Of a stretch of DNA of 64,000 nucleotides, positions 16,086 to 24,314 are shown piece after piece. The first letter of the stretch is position 1. Every line of letters begins with the position of its first letter. A program made the position numbers and the translations under genes. This DNA comes from Kingella potus. GTDB lineage: Bacteria; Pseudomonadota; Gammaproteobacteria; Burkholderiales; Neisseriaceae. The stretch covers positions 992,001-1,056,000 of the forward strand of contig NZ_UGJJ01000001.1 of NCBI RefSeq assembly GCF_900451175.1. Reading direction: 5' to 3'. The notes below the pieces were generated by a model that ran no database searches, was not told where the DNA came from, and saw only the letters and a list, made by a program, of their open reading frames with translations.

Positions 16086-17459
16086 TCAGCCCGAAATGCC
16101 CAGCCATGCCTTCAAAGAAGCAGGGTCTATGCCCAGCGCGTTGAGGAAGACCAGCACGATGGCCACCGGAGCGATAAAGCGCAGGGTGTTGAGCCACAAG
16201 ACGAGGACAATCTGCGGCACGGTGCTGCCTTCGCGCATATGTTCCAGCACCGCCGTGCGGTTTTGCAGCCAGCCGACAAACACCGACACGCTCAACGCGC
16301 CCAAAGGCATAATCAGCGCGGTAATCATGAAATCCCACAGGTCAAACAGCGTCTTGCCGAAAAACGTTACGTCTTTCATCACGCCGAACGACAATGCCGA
16401 CGGGATGCCGACAAGGAAAATCGCCGTACCGATTATCCAAGTGTATCCCGCGCGTTTGCCCTCGTCTTCGCGGATGGCCGCCGCAATCACCGTTTCCAGC
16501 ATCGAAAACGCCGAAGTCAGCGTGGCGAACACCACCAGCAGCATAAACACCGCAAACAGCACCGCGCCGAAAGGGATTTTCATAAACACCGCCGGCAGCA
16601 CCACGAAAATCAGCCCCGGCCCCTGGCTGGGTTCGAAGCCGAAAGCGAACACGGCGGGGAAAATCACCAGCCCGGCCAGCAGCGACACAAACAGGTTCAT
16701 CCACATAATGCTGTTGCCCGAGCGGAACAAATCCTGTTTTTTATCCAGATAGGCCGCGTAGGTAATCATGGTGGACACGCCGATGCTCAACGCGAAAAAC
16801 GCCTGCCCCAGCGCGGTGAGCATGGTTTCCTGCTGCATATAGGACCAGTCGGGTTTGAGCAGGAAGGATACGCCCTCCATCGCGCCGGGCAGCGTCAGCG
16901 AGCGCACCGCCAAAAGCACAAACAAGACAAACAGCGCAGGCATCATGTAGCGGTTGGCCTTTTCGATGCCGTCCGAAATGCCGCTTTTCACCACCCACAC
17001 CGTCATCAGCATAAACAGCCCCTGATAGGCCACCGATCCTGCGGGGTTGGCGATGGTTGCGCCGAATAGGGCGGCGAAATCCGCGCCCGTGTGGATTTCG
17101 CCCGTGAAAGCGTGTACCACATAATTGAGCACCCAGCCGCCGACCACGCTGTAAAACGACAACAGCACAAAGCAGGCGAACACGCCCAGCCGCCCCACCC
17201 ACGGCCAGGCTCTGCCCTGCGACAGCACCTTGAACGAATCCACCGCGTTTTTGCCGCTTTTGCGGCCGATATAAAACTCGGCAAGCTGCACCGGCAGAGC
17301 CACCAGCACGGTAAACAGCAGAAACAGCAGGAAAAACACCGCGCCGCCGTTGGTGCCGGCGGTGTAGGGGAATTTCCAAATCGCCCCCAGCCCGATGGCG
17401 GAGCCTGCGGCGGACAAAATAAAGCCGATCTTCGACGACCAGCCGGAAGGGGTTTTCAT
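16086..17459 (-). CDS. Sodium-dependent transporter of the NSS (SNF) family
   Basis: 457 aa inner-membrane protein with 11-12 hydrophobic segments. The opening GWSSKIGFILSAAGSAIGLGAIWKFPY is the TM1 signature of neurotransmitter:sodium symporters, with the unwound G-x-G and N/W-K-F-P-Y Na+ site; TM6 (ALGQAFFALSIGVSTMITY) carries the second half of the substrate site. Bacterial members take up amino acids with Na+; the substrate here cannot be told. The ATG at 17459 (MKTPSGW) is preferred; a TTG at 17471 would add four residues. It stands alone between DUS-containing spacers. Confidence 0.92.
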   Translation of the reverse strand: MKTPSGWSSKIGFILSAAGSAIGLGAIWKFPYTAGTNGGAVFFLLFLLFTVLVALPVQLAEFYIGRKSGKNAVDSFKVLSQGRAWPWVGRLGVFACFVLLSFYSVVGGWVLNYVVHAFTGEIHTGADFAALFGATIANPAGSVAYQGLFMLMTVWVVKSGISDGIEKANRYMMPALFVLFVLLAVRSLTLPGAMEGVSFLLKPDWSYMQQETMLTALGQAFFALSIGVSTMITYAAYLDKKQDLFRSGNSIMWMNLFVSLLAGLVIFPAVFAFGFEPSQGPGLIFVVLPAVFMKIPFGAVLFAVFMLLVVFATLTSAFSMLETVIAAAIREDEGKRAGYTWIIGTAIFLVGIPSALSFGVMKDVTFFGKTLFDLWDFMITALIMPLGALSVSVFVGWLQNRTAVLEHMREGSTVPQIVLVLWLNTLRFIAPVAIVLVFLNALGIDPASLKAWLGISG

Positions 17460-18079
17460 AATGCGTGCCAACCTGATGTAAAAAAGAAGCGCGCGATTTT
17501 AACAAAAAGGCCGTCTGAAAAACCCGCGCCGCCGCCCGTAGCGGTGATTATGCAGCTTTCGTGTGTTCTTTGGCTTGAAATCAGCAGTATCAAGCTGAAA
17601 ATTGGAATAACAAGACGGATAATTTTGCTTAAATAAGATAAACGGCATTTTATGCCGAAGAGGGCGCGGTTTCGGCGCGGGCAGATTTTGGCTGCGCCGA
17701 AGCTGTGCTTTCAGACGGCCTCCGAACGGCGCAAACCGCGTGCGTGGCTTGTGCCACACACCCTACATCGGTTCGACATCGGCCTGTTTCCGTTCGGGTA
17801 GGGTGTGCCGCCCCGAGGCGACGCACGCGGTTTATGGGCGGCGGCGTTGGAAAACAGAAAACGGCAGGCCGTCTGAAAACGCAGCTTCTGCCATGAAGGT
17901 AGAGTGTGTCGCACAGCGACGCACACGTTCTTTGTTTTACAGGCAGCTTTCCCGAACAATCCGCAAATCCGCGAGCGTTGTTGAGCAGCAAACCATACGC
18001 GTGGGCTGGCAGGACAAGCGGCAGAGGCCGTCTGAAAATACTGTTTTGCTGTTTTCAGACGGCCTCTGTGGCGGCGGGC
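17460..18079. other. Intergenic region with three REP-like hairpins and DUS
   Basis: No supportable gene in about 620 nt. It contains single DUS (near 17508, 17711 and 17867), an AT-rich stretch (17560-17650), and three copies of the GTAGGGTGTG...GCACGCG hairpin family: 17737-17767 (inverted orientation), 17798-17832 and 17899-17929. A DUS inverted pair at 18022-18067 (AGAGGCCGTCTGAAAA and inverse) lies just behind the ispD stop and is its probable terminator. Confidence 0.8.
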
Positions 18080-18769
18080 TTACGGCGTTGGCCGCAAAAG
18101 CAGGCGGACGAGGGGTTCGTCCTGCGGCAGGGTGAGTTTGAGATTGCGGGCATCGCCTTCTACGAGCAGCGGGCGGATGCCGAGGCGTTCGACGGCGGAG
18201 GCTTCGTCGGTTATGCCGTCCAAATCGGGGGCGGACAGGGCGCGTTCGAGTAAGGCCGTCTGGAAAAGCTGCGGGGTTTGCGCCTGCCAGAGGCCGTTGC
18301 GGGAAACGGTGGCGGCGATGCGGTTTGTGCCGCCGCTGCGTTTGAGGGTGTCGGCCACGGGCAGGGCGAGGATGCCGCCTGCTTCCGCTTCGCCTGCACA
18401 GGCAATCAGGCGGCCAATGGCTTCCCTCGGCAGGCAGCAGCGGGCGGCATCGTGGACAAGGATGTTGTCGCACGGCGCAGCAATGTTTTGTTCCGCCAGA
18501 ATCCGCAGGCCGTTGCGTACGGTTTCGGCACGGCTTGCGCCGCCGGCGCGGAAGATGCCGAGGCGGCTGTTTGCGGCCGTCTGAAAAATGCGGTCGTCCG
18601 CTGCGAGGATGACGGCGGTGTAGTGGATTTGCGGGTGGGAAAGAAAGATGTCCAGCGTGTGTTGCAGGACGGTTTTGCCGTGGATTTCAAGGTATTGTTT
18701 GGGCTTGTCCGCACCGAAACGCGTGCCGCTGCCGGCGGCGGGAATCAGGGCGATGTTGCGGCGGCTCAT
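18080..18769 (-). CDS. ispD: 2-C-methyl-D-erythritol 4-phosphate cytidylyltransferase
   Basis: 229 aa. IspD joins CTP and methylerythritol 4-phosphate in the non-mevalonate isoprenoid pathway. Evidence: nucleotide loop PAAGSGTRFGADKPKQY at the N-terminus, VHDAARCCLP (metal-binding Asp), and DEASAVE before the C-terminus. The start codon overlaps the dnaQ stop (ATGA, 18766-18769), so both are one operon with translational coupling. ispF, the usual partner, is not seen next to it. Confidence 0.95.
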   Translation of the reverse strand: MSRRNIALIPAAGSGTRFGADKPKQYLEIHGKTVLQHTLDIFLSHPQIHYTAVILAADDRIFQTAANSRLGIFRAGGASRAETVRNGLRILAEQNIAAPCDNILVHDAARCCLPREAIGRLIACAGEAEAGGILALPVADTLKRSGGTNRIAATVSRNGLWQAQTPQLFQTALLERALSAPDLDGITDEASAVERLGIRPLLVEGDARNLKLTLPQDEPLVRLLLRPTP

Positions 18770-19506
18770 TCGGCTGCTTCCCGCGCTTCGGGCTGCCAGA
18801 GGCAGCGGCCGCCGGAGGCTTGGTTGAGTTCGCCGAGGATGGCGGCGTGGGCGGCAAGTTCGTCGGCATCGGCTTGGATGACTTTCAGACGGCCTGTACG
18901 CACGGGCGGGGCGGAAGCCTGCACGGTTTGGGTTTGCGTTTCTGCGTCAGTATCACCGCCGCCGACAAGGTCGAACTGTTCGCGGGTCATGGCGAGATAG
19001 ACTTCGGCCAGCAGTTCGCAGTCGATTAGTGCGCCGTGGTAGACGCGCTTGCTGCGGTCGATGTCGAGGCGGTTGCACAATGCGTCGAGGCTGGCTTTCT
19101 GGCCGGGATATTTTTCCCGCGCCATAGCCAGCGTGTCGGTTACTTCGCAGCCGAGTTCTTCAATCGAGGGCAGACCCATGCGGGCAAATTCCATGTCGAG
19201 AAAGCCGACATCGAAACGGGCGTTGTGGATGATCAGCTCCGCGCCGCGCAGAAAATCGGCAATTTCCTGTCCGACGGCGGCGAATTTCGGGGCATTTTTT
19301 TCGGCCAGCACGTCAAGGGTCAGGCCGTGTACGGCGGCGGCTTCTTCGGGAATGTCGCGGTCGGGGTGGATATAGAGGTGGAGGGTGCGGTCGGTCAGCT
19401 GCCGTTTGTTCATTTCGATGCCGGCAAATTCAAGGATTCTGTCGCCACGGTCGGGGTAGAGGCCGGTGGTTTCGGTGTCGAGGATGATTTGGCGTTCGCG
19501 TGGCAT
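18766..19506 (-). CDS. dnaQ: DNA polymerase III epsilon subunit (3'-5' proofreading exonuclease)
   Basis: 246 aa. DnaQ proofreads for the replicative polymerase core. DEDDh exonuclease motifs are visible: ExoI LDTETTGLYP near residue 9, ExoII HNARFDVGFLD near 95, and ExoIII HGALIDCELLAEVY with the catalytic His and Asp. The C-terminal tail (from about 190) is the linker that contacts the alpha subunit and is poorly conserved. The ATG at 19506 follows GGAAT. It is the first gene of a two-gene operon with ispD. Confidence 0.95.
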   Translation of the reverse strand: MPRERQIILDTETTGLYPDRGDRILEFAGIEMNKRQLTDRTLHLYIHPDRDIPEEAAAVHGLTLDVLAEKNAPKFAAVGQEIADFLRGAELIIHNARFDVGFLDMEFARMGLPSIEELGCEVTDTLAMAREKYPGQKASLDALCNRLDIDRSKRVYHGALIDCELLAEVYLAMTREQFDLVGGGDTDAETQTQTVQASAPPVRTGRLKVIQADADELAAHAAILGELNQASGGRCLWQPEAREAAE

Positions 19507-19750
19507 ATATATTCCTTTCCGGATAGGTGCAGCGGCATTTTACGGGACGGTCCGTCCTGCGGCAATGCGGCCGCCCGTGCGCAAACAGGGTGGCGGAAAG
19601 GACTTGCAGCTTCGCCGAAATGCTGTTTTCAGACGGCCTCATACCCCGAAATACGGCTCAAAATGCAGCAGACAGCCCATTTGTTGCGAACTTTTTTACC
19701 TTTGTATTCAGCATATTGAAAAATTTTAAATTAACAATAACAATTAACGT

Positions 19751-19779
19751 TTGATTTTGACATCGCAATTGGGTATGAT
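19751..19779 (+). promoter_or_regulatory. Promoter of the Cys-rich 158-aa gene
   Basis: TTGATT (19751-19756) and TATGAT (19774-19779) are 17 nt apart, preceded by an AT-rich stretch (19690-19750) that could act as an UP element. The rest of the spacer 19507-19856 holds one DUS (near 19629) and nothing else recognised. Confidence 0.6.
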
Positions 19780-19856
19780 TCGCTCCATTGAGTAAGGCGC
19801 AACGCACGAAACAGCACCAACGCCGCCGCAAGGCAGATTCCGGTAGGGAGAAAAAA

Positions 19857-20333
19857 ATGTCAGAAACGATGTTCCAACTCTTTGCCTCAGATATTTTGCA
19901 GCTCCATCAACATACGTTTTCGTCTTGGCTGGCTGTTCCACGGGCAGAGGATGACGGCGAACCCGCCGTATTCAGCAGCGTATACGCCCATATCGACGGC
20001 CATTATTATTTTGCGGTACCCGAGCAATGTTCCGCTGTCGGTAGGCAGAACGGTATTGTGCTGATTGAAAACGAAGAATCCGATATTCGGCTGAGCTGGG
20101 TCGGGCAGACGCGGGAAGTGTCCTGCAAGGAATGCGTTTATCGCGATGCCTGCGCCGTGTTGCAACGCCGCTGCCGCTGCGCGGCCGATATTGAAGAGAA
20201 CTGCCGCTTGGTTGAATTTTGCCCGGAGCAGGGACATTTGAGCATCGGTGGAAAATACGATTCGTCATTGTCGCCGCAGCTTCTGCAACGCGCCCTGTAT
20301 CCTGCGGTGCGGCGCAAAGCGGCTGCGGAGTAG
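19857..20333 (+). CDS. Unknown 158-aa protein with a cysteine cluster
   Basis: No family recognised with confidence. The N-terminal half (residues 20-80: SWLAVPRAEDDGEPAVFSS, HIDGHYYFAVP, IVLIENEESDIRL) faintly recalls the split-barrel of pyridoxamine-oxidase-like/HugZ proteins. Residues 90-122 hold seven Cys (CKEC, DAC, RCRC, NC, FC), spaced like a metal or Fe-S site, which that family does not normally have. No signal peptide or membrane segment is visible, so it is probably cytoplasmic. GGGAGAA precedes the ATG at 19857, and the gene has its own promoter and terminator. It is monocistronic, upstream of rsuA. Confidence 0.7.
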   Translation: MSETMFQLFASDILQLHQHTFSSWLAVPRAEDDGEPAVFSSVYAHIDGHYYFAVPEQCSAVGRQNGIVLIENEESDIRLSWVGQTREVSCKECVYRDACAVLQRRCRCAADIEENCRLVEFCPEQGHLSIGGKYDSSLSPQLLQRALYPAVRRKAAAE

Positions 20334-20400
20334 TTTGAAAGTTTTTGTTTTAAGTTTTTTTGTAGTTTAAGTTTTTTGGTAGTGGTTTGTGTTCCTTTTG

Positions 20401-20429
20401 CGCCCCTGTTTTCAGGGGCGGTTTTTTTT
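20401..20429 (+). terminator. Rho-independent terminator
   Basis: CGCCCCTG-TTTT-CAGGGGCG followed by eight T, behind the Cys-rich gene. The 65 nt before it are very T-rich. Confidence 0.92.
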
Positions 20430-20496
20430 GTGCGGCTTTTTTCAGACGGCCTTTTCTGCAACAATGGCCGTCTGAAACCTTATCCGGAAGGAATAT

Positions 20497-21183
20497 ATGC
20501 AACTTGTCAAATACTTGCAGGCTCAGGGCATAGGCAGCCGCAGGCAGTGTCAGATACTTGCCGATAGCGGCCTCGTTGTCGTCAACGGGGAAACCGTGTC
20601 CGACGCGAAGGCCGAAATCGTGCCGGAAACGGTGCGTTCGCTGGACATCGGCGGCAAGCCCGTCTGTGTGATTCCGCTGCCTTGCTTCTATATTCTGCTG
20701 AACAAGCCAGCCGGTTACGAAACCTCGCACAAGCCGCGCGACTGGCCGAGTGTGTTTACGCTGTTTCCCGGAAATCTGCGCAATGCCGATATGCAGGCGG
20801 TGGGGCGTTTGGACGCGGATACGACGGGCGTGCTGCTGATTACCAACGACGGGCAGTTCAACCACCGCATGACTTCGCCCAAGCACCATGTTGCCAAACT
20901 CTACCGTGCCACACTCAAGCACGCGGCAGATGCTGCGTTTTGCGAACGGCTGGAAAGTGGCGTGCTGCTGCACGACGACAATGAAACCGTAGCCGCCGAC
21001 GCAGCCGAGTTGTCCGACCCGCATACGCTGCTGCTGACCATAGGCGAGGGAAAATACCATCAGGTCAAACGCATGGTGGCGGCAGCAGGCAACCGTGTCG
21101 AGAAGCTGCACCGGCTGCGTTTCGGCGCATGGTCGGCAGAGGATTTGCCCGTCGGCGGGTGGCGGTTTGTCTCAATCGGATAA
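20497..21183 (+). CDS. rsuA: 16S rRNA pseudouridine synthase RsuA-type
   Basis: 228 aa. An N-terminal S4-like RNA-binding domain (residues 1-60) precedes the RsuA/RluB-type catalytic domain. The active site is GRLDADTTGVLLITNDG, with catalytic Asp near residue 105. Another motif is KYHQVKRMVAAAGNRV. RsuA isomerises U516 of 16S rRNA; the S4 domain and size fit RsuA better than RluE, but the exact target is inferred. AAGGAAT lies 6 nt before the ATG. Confidence 0.88.
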   Translation: MQLVKYLQAQGIGSRRQCQILADSGLVVVNGETVSDAKAEIVPETVRSLDIGGKPVCVIPLPCFYILLNKPAGYETSHKPRDWPSVFTLFPGNLRNADMQAVGRLDADTTGVLLITNDGQFNHRMTSPKHHVAKLYRATLKHAADAAFCERLESGVLLHDDNETVAADAAELSDPHTLLLTIGEGKYHQVKRMVAAAGNRVEKLHRLRFGAWSAEDLPVGGWRFVSIG

Positions 21184-21335
21184 AGCGGTTTGCGCCAACC
21201 GTTTGTTCTGTTTCACAGCCGCTTGTGCTTTTTTCAGACGGCCTCTGTTGCAGCGTTTTAATATCCGCCCCGTCTGACAGACGTTTGCCTTCGGGCAAAT
21301 ATGCGAGTAAGACGTTTTCCCCGTAATGTGTTTGG

Positions 21336-21372
21336 CCATCTATACTTACCCCTTGGTATAGATGGTATTTTT
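21336..21372 (+). terminator. Inverted repeat with T-run downstream of rsuA
   Basis: CCATCTATAC (21336-21345) and GTATAGATGG (21356-21365) are a perfect 10-bp inverted repeat around a 10-nt loop, followed by TATTTTTTT. It looks like a terminator for rsuA, though it lies 150 nt behind the stop; an operator is an alternative. Confidence 0.6.
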
Positions 21373-21397
21373 TTGCCCGCACCATAGCAAAATAAAG

Positions 21398-21444
21398 GAA
21401 AGGCCGTCTGAAAATCTTTAACCAAGGTTTTCAGACGGCCTTTT
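21398..21444 (-). terminator. DUS inverted-pair terminator of ffh
   Basis: AAAGGCCGTCTGAAAATC and its inverse, 20 nt behind the ffh stop on the minus strand. Confidence 0.75.
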
Positions 21445-21463
21445 GCCGTGTTTGTGCGCCGCC

Positions 21464-22831
21464 TTATTTCATGCCGGGAAACACGCCTTTCATATTTTTG
21501 GCCAAGCCCATCAGTTTGCGCATATTGTTGCCGCTGAACATTTTCATCATCTGCTGCGACTGCTCGAACTGCTTGAGCATTTTGTTCACCTCCTGCACCG
21601 TCGTCCCCGCGCCGGCGGCGATACGGCGTTTGCGTGCGGCTTTGATGATGGCGGGATTGGCACGCTCTTTCGGAGTCATGGAGTTGATGATGGCTTCCAC
21701 ATGCCCCATGGCTTTTTCCGCCGTGCCTTCGGGAATCTGCTTGGAAAGCTGGCCGATTTCGCCGGGCATTTTCGACATCAGGTTTTCCAGGCCGCCCATA
21801 TTGCGCATCTGCTGGATCTGCATTTTGAAATCGTTGAGATCGAAACTTTTGCCGCGCCGCAGTTTTTTAGCCATTTCGGCGGCGGCGGCTTCGTCTATGC
21901 CTTTCTGTACGTCTTCCACCAGCGTCAGCACGTCGCCCATGCCGAGAATGCGCGAGGCGATGCGGTCGGGATGGAAGGCTTCGAGACCGTCGGTTTTTTC
22001 GCCGGTACCGATAAACTTAATCGGTTTGCCGGTAATTTTGCGCACCGACAAGGCTGCGCCGCCGCGCGAATCGCCGTCCATTTTGGTGAGGATGACACCG
22101 GTAAGCGGCAGGGCTTCGTTAAACGCCTGCGCGGTGTTTACCGCGTCTTGGCCGAGCATGGCATCGACGACAAACAGGGTTTCCACCGGGTTGAGTGCGG
22201 CGTGCAGGGCTTTGATTTCGTCCATCATTTCCTGATCGACGGCCAGCCGTCCGGCGGTGTCGACCATCAGCACGTCGTAGAAGCCGCGCTTGGCGTGGCT
22301 TAGTGCGGCAAGGGCGATGTCTACCGGTTTTTGCGATGTGTCGGACGGAAAGAAATCCACCTGCACCTGTTCCGCCAGCAGGCGGAGTTGTTCGATGGCG
22401 GCAGGACGGTACACGTCGGCGGAAACAAGCAGGATTTTTTTCTTTTTTTCCTGCGTTTTGAGCAGGCGTGCCAGTTTGCCGACGGTGGTGGTTTTGCCCG
22501 CGCCCTGCAAACCGGCCATCAGCACGACGGCGGGTGCGGCGGCAGCGAGGTTGAGACGGCTGTTCGCGCCGCCCATCAGTTCGACGAGGGATTGGTTTAC
22601 GACGGTAATGAACGCCTGTTCCGCCGTGAGGTTTTCGCTGATTTCCCTGCCGAGTGCCTTTTCTTTCACTTCGGCGACGAAATCGCGCACCACGGGCAGG
22701 GCGACATCGGCTTCCAAGAGGGCGAGGCGCACTTCGCGCAGGGCGGGTTTGATGTTTTCTTCGGTCAGTGCCGCCGTGCCGCGTATGTTTTTGAAGACGG
22801 TATTAAAGCGGCCGGTAAGGTTGTCTAGCAT
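21464..22831 (-). CDS. ffh: Signal recognition particle protein (Ffh)
   Basis: 455 aa. Ffh is the SRP GTPase that, with 4.5S RNA and FtsY, delivers inner-membrane proteins to the translocon. Order: N-domain, then the G-domain with P-loop GLQGAGKTTTVGKLA, DTAGRLAVD and TKMDGDSRGG, then the M-domain (from about 300) with QQMRNMGGL, the SMTPKERANP finger region and RRIAAGAGTTVQEVNKML. The ATG at 22831 (MLDNLTGRF) has AAAAGGAAT upstream; the longer frame adds MAAFKRNP and is not needed. It is divergent from ypjD, as in many proteobacteria. Confidence 0.97.
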   Translation of the reverse strand: MLDNLTGRFNTVFKNIRGTAALTEENIKPALREVRLALLEADVALPVVRDFVAEVKEKALGREISENLTAEQAFITVVNQSLVELMGGANSRLNLAAAAPAVVLMAGLQGAGKTTTVGKLARLLKTQEKKKKILLVSADVYRPAAIEQLRLLAEQVQVDFFPSDTSQKPVDIALAALSHAKRGFYDVLMVDTAGRLAVDQEMMDEIKALHAALNPVETLFVVDAMLGQDAVNTAQAFNEALPLTGVILTKMDGDSRGGAALSVRKITGKPIKFIGTGEKTDGLEAFHPDRIASRILGMGDVLTLVEDVQKGIDEAAAAEMAKKLRRGKSFDLNDFKMQIQQMRNMGGLENLMSKMPGEIGQLSKQIPEGTAEKAMGHVEAIINSMTPKERANPAIIKAARKRRIAAGAGTTVQEVNKMLKQFEQSQQMMKMFSGNNMRKLMGLAKNMKGVFPGMK

Positions 22832-22939
22832 GGGATTCCTTTTGAACGCTGCCACGCGGGCGGTGTTGTTTGATAAAATCGGCGCATTTTACACCAAGCG
22901 GCGCGTTTTGACGGATTGTCGCGCCGCCGGAAGAGTGCC

Positions 22940-23746
22940 ATGCCGACTATGCTGATTTGTCTGACGTTTGTTTATGCCGCGCTGGCCGCTTTTGTGTGGT
23001 TTTGGCGGCTGAAAAGGGAGGCGGCGGATTATCCGCTGGGGCGGGAGCTGGCTGTGCTGGCCGCCGCGCTGCTGCCGCACGGCATCTCGCTGCTGCTGCC
23101 GGTGCTGGCGGGGCGGGTGTTGATACTCGGCTTCGGCTATGCCACGGCGGCGGTGGTGTGGCTGATGCTGATGCTGTATCTGGCGGGCAGTTTTTTCTAC
23201 CGTTTGCGCGGTTTGCAGCTGCTGCTTTATCCGCTGTCGGCCGCGCTTCTGCTGGCCGCCGTGCTGTTTCCCGGCCATTCGGCGGCCTACCGGCTGGACG
23301 ATTGGCCTTTTATGCTGCATATCGTGTCGTCGCTGCTGGCGTACAGCCTGTTCGGCATCACCACGCTGATTGCAGTGCTGATTCTGTGGCTCAGCCGCGA
23401 TCTCCACCGCCACCGCCTTTCGCCGGCGCGTTCTTTTCTGCCGCCGCTGCTGAGTTTGGAAAAAATGATGTTCCAGTCGATGTGGGCGGGTTTCGCGCTG
23501 CTGACGGTGTCGGTGGTGAGCGGCACGTTTTTTTCCGAGGCGGTGTTCGGCCGCCCTTTTACTTTTACGCATAAAAACCTGTTCGGCGTGTTGTCGTGGT
23601 TTATTTACGCGCTGCTGCTGCTCAAACGCGTCATGATGTCGTGGCGCGGCAAGCGGCCTGCCTTGTGGACCATCGCCGGTTTTGTCTGCCTGATGCTGGC
23701 TTATGCGGGCAGCAAATTTGTCTTGGAAGTATTGCTGAACCGCTGA
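22940..23746 (+). CDS. ypjD: YpjD/CcsA-like inner membrane protein
   Basis: 268 aa with eight or so membrane segments. The C-terminal half matches the cytochrome-c-assembly (CcsA/CcmC-type) domain: conserved His in FMLHIVSSLLAY, a downstream WAGFALLTVSVVSGTFFSE, and HKNLFGVLSWFIYALLLL. Homologues next to ffh are called YpjD; their exact role is unsettled, although the CcsA family handles haem. The ATG at 22940 lies 108 nt from the divergent ffh start; no strong ribosome site is seen, so a nearby alternative start is possible. Confidence 0.88.
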   Translation: MPTMLICLTFVYAALAAFVWFWRLKREAADYPLGRELAVLAAALLPHGISLLLPVLAGRVLILGFGYATAAVVWLMLMLYLAGSFFYRLRGLQLLLYPLSAALLLAAVLFPGHSAAYRLDDWPFMLHIVSSLLAYSLFGITTLIAVLILWLSRDLHRHRLSPARSFLPPLLSLEKMMFQSMWAGFALLTVSVVSGTFFSEAVFGRPFTFTHKNLFGVLSWFIYALLLLKRVMMSWRGKRPALWTIAGFVCLMLAYAGSKFVLEVLLNR

Positions 23747-23789
23747 ACAGGAGCCGCCCGTGTGGTGCGGGCGGCGTGTGTATGTGCAT

Positions 23790-23831
23790 AAAGAAACAGG
23801 CCGTTTTTTGCAAAACGGCCTGTTTCTTTAT
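23790..23831 (+). terminator. Terminator of ypjD
   Basis: AAAGAAACAGGCCGTTTT and AAAACGGCCTGTTTCTTT pair perfectly around a short loop. Confidence 0.9.
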
Positions 23832-24314
23832 GCTGTGTGGGCAGAGCCCGGTTTCTCTATTCTATTTTGATTCCTTTGCCAACTTGGCTTGGGATTTGTG
23901 CTGTGTACCAGCGTGTAGTGCAATATAGTTTAAATCATAACGGTTGGCAAGCGCGCAATCGTTGTTATCTTAACAAAAGCAGCAAATTGCGCAAACAATG
24001 TCTTTTCTGATGTTTTTTGCCGAAAAAATGCAGAATTTTAAGCGTGGTGTGCGGCGGATTTGTTGAGAAAAGGCAAAATTTTCCGACAAACGGGAAAATG
24101 AGGCCGTCTGAAATCAGATGTTGTCGTAAAAATTCCGTGCAGGCTATATAAAAAACTGTTTTATATCAATATGTTGCTAATTTAATGAGCGGTTGCGGAA
24201 CAATCTCCCGCACCATGCGGCGGAAAATACGCTGCAAAAGCAGGGTGCCGGCACGCTTTGGGGCAGTTTTCCATTAGAATGCCGCCTTTTTTCTTTCTGC
24301 ATAACCCGCCCATC
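23832..24314. other. AT-rich intergenic region upstream of smc
   Basis: No gene or RNA recognised in about 480 nt. It holds one DUS near 24102 and several T/A-rich runs (for example around 24145-24180) that may include the smc promoter, but no -35/-10 pair is clear enough to name. Confidence 0.6.

Noticed and set aside
23832..24314. Small RNA or 4.5S RNA gene near ffh/smc
   Set aside because: Looked for a long GGAA-tetraloop hairpin as in SRP RNA; none seen.
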